Shown piece by piece: positions 23,938 through 28,688 of a stretch of DNA of 28,688 nucleotides (positions within the stretch are counted from its first letter, which is position 1; every line of letters starts with the position of its first letter). The stretch comes from Bacteroides ovatus (GTDB taxonomy: Bacteria; Bacteroidota; Bacteroidia; Bacteroidales; Bacteroidaceae). The stretch lies in assembly GCA_030844565.1 (NCBI GenBank), contig JAUUNK010000045.1, positions 1 to 28,688 of the forward strand. The letters run 5' to 3'. The notes below the pieces were generated by a model. It was not told the origin of the DNA. It was given only the letters and a program-made list of their open reading frames with translations, and did no database searches. Both the position numbers and the translations under genes were made by a program.

Positions 23938-26900
23938 TTCGTTATATTGATGTTTAAGTCATTGGCTGTTGTCATTCTCTGTTGCTTTTCAAATTCTTTG
24001 GGAGTCATTCCGAATTGTTTCTGGAATAATTTGATGAAATAAGAAGGCGAGTTGATGCCGACGATGTAGCAAACTTCTCCTGTCCTGTATTGTCCCTCAG
24101 CTATTAATTCCGAAGCCTTCTTGAGCCGGATGAGCCGGATGAAATCTGTGGGTGAGGTTCCCGAGAGGGCTTTTATCTTGCGATGCAGGCTCGAGCGGCT
24201 CATATTGGTAATCTCCGATAACCGTTCGACGCCAAAGTTGGGGTCGGTGATATTCTCTTGGATAATGTTTATAATTTTGTTCATCAATTCTTCATCCGCT
24301 TTGCACAAGCCTATCGATTGGGAAGTCACATAAGGTTTCTTGATGAAAGCTTCCCTTTCCCGTTTCCGGTTCTCAAGCAGAGAATTTAATTGCGTTATTA
24401 AGTACTTGAAAGAGAAAGGCTTCTCGATGTAGACATCGGCTCCGGTCTCCAATCCTTTGATTTTACTGTTCAAGTCATTCTTGGCGGTTAACAGGATGAC
24501 GGGTATGTGGCAATATTCAATATCTGTCTTTATCTTTTTGCAAAGCTCGAATCCGTCCATGATGGGCATCATAATGTCGGTGATGACCAGAGAGACATTC
24601 TTGGTTGCTATAATATCGAAGGCTTCGGCGCCATTGGTCGCTTTCTCCACCAGGAAGGTCTGGCTGAGTTTCTCCACCATGAAGGTCAACAATTCGATGT
24701 TGTCTTCCACCACCAGAATCTTTTCCTGTTTAGAGGGTGTTTCCGTTTCTTTATCTGTAAACATTTCGATGTTTTCTTCCTGTTTTACCACCTCTTTTAT
24801 AGGAATGGTTAACAAGAAGACATTCAGGTTATCGCGGCATTGATACACTAACGTCCCATGATGCAACTCTGCCAGCGAGCGGGCTAGCGAAAGTCCGATA
24901 CCGGAGCTGGAATTGACATTGGCGTTTTTCTTCAACTGATAGAAGGGGTCGAATATTTTCTCCGCCATTTCCTCAGGGACCACTTCACCGTCGTTGCTCA
25001 CCGTCAGGCAGAGTTGTTTCTCGTTCGTTTTCAGTTCTATTTCTATATTCGTATCAGAATAACGAACTGCATTGGAGAAGAGATTATTGAGAATCTTTCT
25101 GAAAGATTCCCGGTCCACCCTTGTACAGATATTCTTTTCGGGCAACGTCAAGTGGAATTTTTTGTTGCTGGACAGCGCCATGGGCAGAAACTCTTGATAA
25201 ACGTCGTTGATAAGAGTCGTTATGTTGCAATTGGTAAAGTTCATCGTGATTTTGTTTGCATCAATCTTTCTGAAGTCCAGTATCTGGTTGATGAGTGTAA
25301 GCAGTTCCATCACGTTTCTCTGCATCTGTTCTATGTTCTTTTTTATTGCCGGGTCTTTTATATCCATTTCTCCCAATGCCTCCAAAGGGCCGTTTATCAG
25401 CGTCAAGGGAGTTCTGATTTCATGCGCCACGTTGGTGAAGAAATCTATTTTGGAGCTATACAGTTCTTTTTCTTTTTCGCTTTGAAATAGGCGGAGTTTC
25501 TCCTGATTCTTTTTCCTGTTTATGTAGATATAGTATCTGTTTATTCCCAGAATACACATAGAAGCAATCAGGATGTAGCAGGCATACGCTATCCAGGTTC
25601 TCCACCAGGGGGGTAAGATGGTGATGTCGATAGAAGCGCCTTGTTCGTTCCAGATATTGTCATTATTGCAAGCCTTGACTATAAACTTATACTTTCCCGG
25701 AGATAAATTGGCATACGTGGCACTTTGATTATCTTTCGTATAAATCCATTCCTCATCGAGATTCTCCATCTTATAAGCATATTGGTTGGCGGCAGGCGCC
25801 GTGTAGCTTAGAGCGACAAAGCCCAGTTCTATGTTATTTTGGTCATATTGCAACACTATCCGGGAGGATTCCAGGAATTTGTCGGCATCCTCTCCCTTCT
25901 CCAGCTTCGAAGATGATTTCTCATTTTTAGGATGAATGTATGTGATATATACCGGGGGAATGAAGTTGTTCCGGTTTATTTTATCGGGAAAAAAAGAAAT
26001 CAGTCCTTCCGAGGTTCCCAAGAATAGTTCTCCGCTACTGCTTGTTAAGGCGGAGTCGTAGCCAAACTGATTGCTGGGCAATCCATTATCCGTAGAATAA
26101 ACATTAAAGCTGAAATCCTTCGGATTCATTTGTATCAGGCCGTTATTCGTGCCGAACCACAAGTTCCCGTTTTTGTCTTCCACTATTTCGTAAGCGCTGT
26201 CGTCCGGCAATCCTTCGGGCAGGGAGATTCTCTGGAAGTTGTTTTCTTTGTTGTTGTATTTGCACACTCCCCCGCGGTCGGTGGCGAACCATATATCTCC
26301 GTTGCTCACTTCGGTAATGCTGCTTATCGAGTTGGAACTAATGGAATGCTCATCGCTGATGTCATGCGTATAATGTTCCATTTGCTGCGATTCCAGATTG
26401 TATTTGAACACGCCGTTTCCCATTGTGGCAACCCACATATTATCATGCGAGTCTTCCAGGATGTCATAGATAAAGCACAAACCGAATTCGGGCATATTGA
26501 CGAATTCCATGGTTTCGCGGTTGCCTTTATAGACGCCCCATCCATTGCCCAGCCAGATATTCCCATGCTTATCTTCGCAAAGGGCATAAATGCTGGCTTC
26601 ATTCAAACCCAGTTGTTGTCCCGAATAGTGGCGTACTTTGTAGTCTTTGGGAGAGATGACATCCAACCCGTTCTTAAACAGTCCTACCCAGATGCTTCCA
26701 TTTACATTCAACAGGCAGAGAGATTGCTCGGAAGTCAGTTTGTCTCCTACGTCTCTTCCCAGTTTTTTAAATGTCTTGTCGGTAGGAGAGAAGATGTTGA
26801 CTCCGGCATCTTCCGTGCCTATCCATATATTTTGGTTGTTATCTTCAACGATGTCCCGTATGCGTTTGCTGCTGATTGTTTCCTTCTGATTGAGAGGTAT

Positions 26901-27938
26901 ATACCGGGTGAAGTTGAGGACAGAGCTGGATAGGTAGTTGATGCCGCCTGCATTGGTACCTACCCAAATTCCTCCTTCGCTATCCTGATAAATCTTTCCA
27001 ATCTGATTGTCGGAAAGAGAATAGCTGCACATCGGGTCATTATGTATGTGGACTATTTCATTGTCTTCGTCTATAATATAGATGCCTGCCTGCGTCCCTA
27101 TCCATAATTTATTATCCAGCTTGGAGATGCAACGAATTATCTTGTAATGTACTTCCGGAGCGTTTACATCGACCACCGTATTTTTCCGTTTATTAATCTT
27201 GCGCAGTTTACCTTCGTGGATGCCGAGTATCAGATAGTCGCCGTCGTCCGCCATCGTGTAGATGTTTTCTCCCGCCAGAGTATTTCCTTGTGTATCGCCC
27301 AGGTGTTGTATGAATTGGTCTGTGTTCTCATTGTATAAGTAGACACCTTTCCCGTTCGTTCCTATCCATATCCGGCTGCTTTGGTCTATGCAGATGCTTT
27401 GGGGATTGCCATGGTCCGGTATGCTGTTTTCTCCGAAGGCATAGAATTTCAATGTTTCCGCTGCTTGGATATAGCGGAATAGCCCTTGATTGGGCACCAC
27501 TATCCATATATTCCCATTCCGGTCTTCCTTTATATCTGATATCCAATCGGTCATCGTGATTCCCTCTTCAGTCTGCTTATTCATATAAGTGAATACCCCT
27601 GTCTGAGGATTTAATAGAAAGACTCCTTTATCCGTCCCTACCCAAAGATGTTTATTCTTATCTTCGAATAGCGAGGATATATTATTGTTTTGTTTCTGTG
27701 CTATCGGGTCATAGCAATTGAATATCTTGAAAGACTTCCCATCGTAACGATTTAATTTGTTTCGTGTGCCAAACCACATAAAGCCATTGCTGTCTTGAAT
27801 GATTGCTTTCACATCCGTTTGCGACAATCCCTTGCTTTTACCGATAATGGTAAAGTAGTAATTGTTCAGGGCATAGCCCGAGGTGACATAGAGGGATGCC
27901 AAAAGAAAAACGATACTTTTCAATAGGAAGTGTTTCAT
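23934..27938 (-). CDS. Hybrid two-component system regulator (HTCS)
   Basis: A one-polypeptide periplasmic sensor, kinase and transcription factor of 1334 residues. I chose Met at 27938 (MKHFLLKSIVFLLASLYVTSGYA, a good signal peptide) over the frame's first Met at 28001, because the latter lies upstream of the -7 box at 27966-27973. About 14 Reg_prop repeats (WIGT, WVGT, WFGT) form two propellers, then a Y_Y_Y domain. A membrane helix spans about 780-800 (WIAYACYILIASMCILGI). HisKA has FFTNVAHEIRTPL (His839) and HATPase has SSSGIGLSLARSLAELHHG. The receiver has TDIMMPIMDG (Asp1121) and the C-terminus is AraC-type HTH. Such proteins sense glycan fragments and activate polysaccharide utilization loci. 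Likely targets are the neighbouring genes. Confidence 0.95.
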   Translation of the reverse strand: MKHFLLKSIVFLLASLYVTSGYALNNYYFTIIGKSKGLSQTDVKAIIQDSNGFMWFGTRNKLNRYDGKSFKIFNCYDPIAQKQNNNISSLFEDKNKHLWVGTDKGVFLLNPQTGVFTYMNKQTEEGITMTDWISDIKEDRNGNIWIVVPNQGLFRYIQAAETLKFYAFGENSIPDHGNPQSICIDQSSRIWIGTNGKGVYLYNENTDQFIQHLGDTQGNTLAGENIYTMADDGDYLILGIHEGKLRKINKRKNTVVDVNAPEVHYKIIRCISKLDNKLWIGTQAGIYIIDEDNEIVHIHNDPMCSYSLSDNQIGKIYQDSEGGIWVGTNAGGINYLSSSVLNFTRYIPLNQKETISSKRIRDIVEDNNQNIWIGTEDAGVNIFSPTDKTFKKLGRDVGDKLTSEQSLCLLNVNGSIWVGLFKNGLDVISPKDYKVRHYSGQQLGLNEASIYALCEDKHGNIWLGNGWGVYKGNRETMEFVNMPEFGLCFIYDILEDSHDNMWVATMGNGVFKYNLESQQMEHYTHDISDEHSISSNSISSITEVSNGDIWFATDRGGVCKYNNKENNFQRISLPEGLPDDSAYEIVEDKNGNLWFGTNNGLIQMNPKDFSFNVYSTDNGLPSNQFGYDSALTSSSGELFLGTSEGLISFFPDKINRNNFIPPVYITYIHPKNEKSSSKLEKGEDADKFLESSRIVLQYDQNNIELGFVALSYTAPAANQYAYKMENLDEEWIYTKDNQSATYANLSPGKYKFIVKACNNDNIWNEQGASIDITILPPWWRTWIAYACYILIASMCILGINRYYIYINRKKNQEKLRLFQSEKEKELYSSKIDFFTNVAHEIRTPLTLINGPLEALGEMDIKDPAIKKNIEQMQRNVMELLTLINQILDFRKIDANKITMNFTNCNITTLINDVYQEFLPMALSSNKKFHLTLPEKNICTRVDRESFRKILNNLFSNAVRYSDTNIEIELKTNEKQLCLTVSNDGEVVPEEMAEKIFDPFYQLKKNANVNSSSGIGLSLARSLAELHHGTLVYQCRDNLNVFLLTIPIKEVVKQEENIEMFTDKETETPSKQEKILVVEDNIELLTFMVEKLSQTFLVEKATNGAEAFDIIATKNVSLVITDIMMPIMDGFELCKKIKTDIEYCHIPVILLTAKNDLNSKIKGLETGADVYIEKPFSFKYLITQLNSLLENRKREREAFIKKPYVTSQSIGLCKADEELMNKIINIIQENITDPNFGVERLSEITNMSRSSLHRKIKALSGTSPTDFIRLIRLKKASELIAEGQYRTGEVCYIVGINSPSYFIKLFQKQFGMTPKEFEKQQRMTTANDLNINITK

Positions 27939-27965
27939 GGCTTTTTTACTTAAAAATGTTCGTTG

Positions 27966-27973
27966 CAAATATA
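27966..27973 (-). promoter_or_regulatory. -7 box of the HTCS gene
   Basis: On the minus strand this reads TATATTTG, a perfect TAnnTTTG match 27 bases upstream of the chosen HTCS start (27938). A TTTG at 27990-27993 is 16 bp away, shorter than usual. The box supports the downstream start codon. Confidence 0.55.
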
Positions 27974-28086
27974 CAGAAGAAAACAGGAACAAATATTTCA
28001 AAAAATAGCAATTTAGTCGTAAAAGCCCCTGAATAGGGAGGATGAGTGATAATCATAGGAAGTAAGACTATCCTACGGGTGAATTG

Positions 28087-28101
28087 ATGAAACGGTTTCA
28101 T
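28087..28101. repeat. 15-bp palindrome, candidate operator
   Basis: ATGAAAC (28087-28093), central G, GTTTCAT (28095-28101): a perfect dyad located about 100 bases upstream of the -7-like box at 28202. It could be a transcription factor site; no direct evidence. Confidence 0.4.
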
Positions 28102-28201
28102 AAAATAATAGAAGCGTCGCATTAAGCATCCTTGCAAGGTTTATGAGACGAATCTTTTATTTTTTGCTTCTATTCTACAATCTTAATGATTATAAAGCTC
28201 C

Positions 28202-28209
28202 TATCTTTG
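28202..28209 (+). promoter_or_regulatory. -7-like box upstream of the IPT/TIG lipoprotein gene
   Basis: TATCTTTG matches TAnnTTTG perfectly, but no TTTG lies 19-21 bp upstream, as might be expected for an activator-dependent promoter. If used, the leader would be about 230 nt, unusually long. Confidence 0.4.
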
Positions 28210-28444
28210 ATGTTATAAAATAAAAGAGTTTAATTAAATACTGAGAAGAAATAATGAATATTAGTCATAAGCTTATCATTATATACCCAACGTGAATAGA
28301 TAATTCTTAGTTATAAAATAGTTGTTCAACATTATAATATATATAGAAGAGATGGAAAACAGTACATAACCTTACTCGGACTTTTATGACTACTATGTTG
28401 TGAATCCAAACAAAATCCTTTAAGTTAATCTTTAATTAAAAATT

Positions 28445-28688
28445 ATGAGAAAGTACAAGTTGAATTTATTTGTAATGTTTAACATCGCAGCATACTGTAT
28501 AGTTGGCTGCGATAATGACTTGTCTCCTATTAAATCGGGCTCTGTTTATCCGCCGGATTTAAATAAGGAATGTGTATTTACACGTTTTTCTCCGGATAGT
28601 GGAGGGGTCGCTACTCAGTTGATTTTGTATGGGGAGAATTTCGGTTCGGACACCTCTTATGTAAAAGTTACCGTAAACAATAAAAATG
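28445..28688 (+). CDS. Lipoprotein with probable IPT/TIG domain, 3' truncated by window edge
   Basis: The first 81 codons of a gene running off the window. The N-terminus MRKYKLNLFVMFNIAAYC is a signal peptide with lipobox IVGC (Cys22), followed by DNDLSP, again with acidic residues near the Cys. From about residue 45 (VFTRFSPDSGG) the text resembles the start of an IPT/TIG immunoglobulin-like domain: pattern SPDSGGVATQLILYGENFGSD. In Bacteroides such lipoproteins often combine TIG with NHL-type repeats and sit beside SusC/SusD pairs as surface glycan-binding proteins. Divergence from the HTCS gene suggests it opens the regulated structural operon. The start is the first in-frame ATG, preceded by TTTAATTAAAAATT. 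Confidence 0.75.
   Translation, partial: MRKYKLNLFVMFNIAAYCIVGCDNDLSPIKSGSVYPPDLNKECVFTRFSPDSGGVATQLILYGENFGSDTSYVKVTVNNKN

Larger units (their letters stand above)
28002..28444. other. Divergent regulatory region between HTCS and IPT/TIG lipoprotein genes
   Basis: 443 A/T-rich bases without a convincing gene. Contents are a 15-bp palindrome ATGAAAC-G-GTTTCAT (28087-28101), an inverted repeat AATAGAAGC (28107-28115) / GCTTCTATT (28166-28174) enclosing CCTTGCAAGG (28130-28139), a palindrome ATAAGCTTAT (28267-28276), and a -7-like box at 28202-28209. These are candidates for HTCS binding and activation of the lipoprotein gene. The HTCS recognition sequence is unknown. Confidence 0.5.

Noticed and set aside
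26130..26933. 267-codon plus-strand frame opposite the HTCS
   Set aside because: Antisense to the Reg_prop repeats; its apparent periodicity mirrors the WxGT repeats of the real gene.
28255..28296. 13-codon ORF MNISHKLIIIYPT as a second leader peptide
   Set aside because: Three Ile in a row recall an attenuator, but no terminator/antiterminator pair follows and the downstream gene is not biosynthetic.
28212..28320. Direct repeat GTTATAAAATA (28212-28222 and 28310-28320)
   Set aside because: An 11-bp A/T-rich match 98 bases apart is expected by chance in this composition.
1..28688. tRNA, rRNA, insertion sequences, integrase or attachment sites
   Set aside because: No transposase or integrase reading frame, terminal repeats or tRNA-like cloverleaf was recognised by eye.

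Overview
The window looks like a chromosome segment of a Bacteroides species (Bacteroidota). The evidence is A/T-rich leaders without Shine-Dalgarno sequences, repeated TAnnTTTG -7 boxes, a hybrid two-component regulator, lipoproteins with acidic residues after the lipobox Cys, and dense glycoside hydrolases. From memory, the order PCMD lipoprotein / UPF0597 / SlyD / ilvD-ilvB-ilvN-thioesterase-ilvC matches the BT_2081-BT_2074 region of B. thetaiotaomicron; I could not align it here.

Left part (1-6.7 kb): two tandem lipoprotein genes (+), each behind a near-identical promoter module, then a convergent cluster on the minus strand holding a PCMD lipoprotein, an outer-membrane beta-barrel protein and a hypothetical protein. 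This is an envelope-protein cluster, possibly carbohydrate-related.

Middle (6.8-15.3 kb): a UPF0597/L-cysteine desulfidase-like gene and a convergent SlyD-type FKBP prolyl isomerase, then the branched-chain amino acid operon ilvD-ilvB-ilvN-acyl-ACP thioesterase-ilvC. A short unannotated ORF upstream of ilvD encodes a 24-residue peptide with 11 Ile/Leu/Val. It is followed by mutually exclusive antiterminator and terminator hairpins, a classical ribosome-mediated attenuator. The enzymes cover acetolactate synthesis, isomeroreduction and dehydration. The transaminase and leucine-specific enzymes are not in the window.

Right part (15.5-28.7 kb): an accessory glycan-degradation locus. A plus-strand pair (GH2, GH92) converges on a minus-strand operon in which a hybrid two-component regulator (HTCS) is translationally coupled to a GH43-type lipoprotein and a large GH2-like protein. 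Between the convergent groups lies a striking array of four 20-bp palindromes at an exact 22-bp period. Divergent from the HTCS, a lipoprotein with a probable IPT/TIG domain begins and runs off the window, probably opening the structural part of a polysaccharide utilization locus.

The strongest leads are the ilv attenuator, the palindrome array, the duplicated promoter module of the two lipoproteins, and the unusual catalytic residues of the GH43 and the large GH2-like protein.
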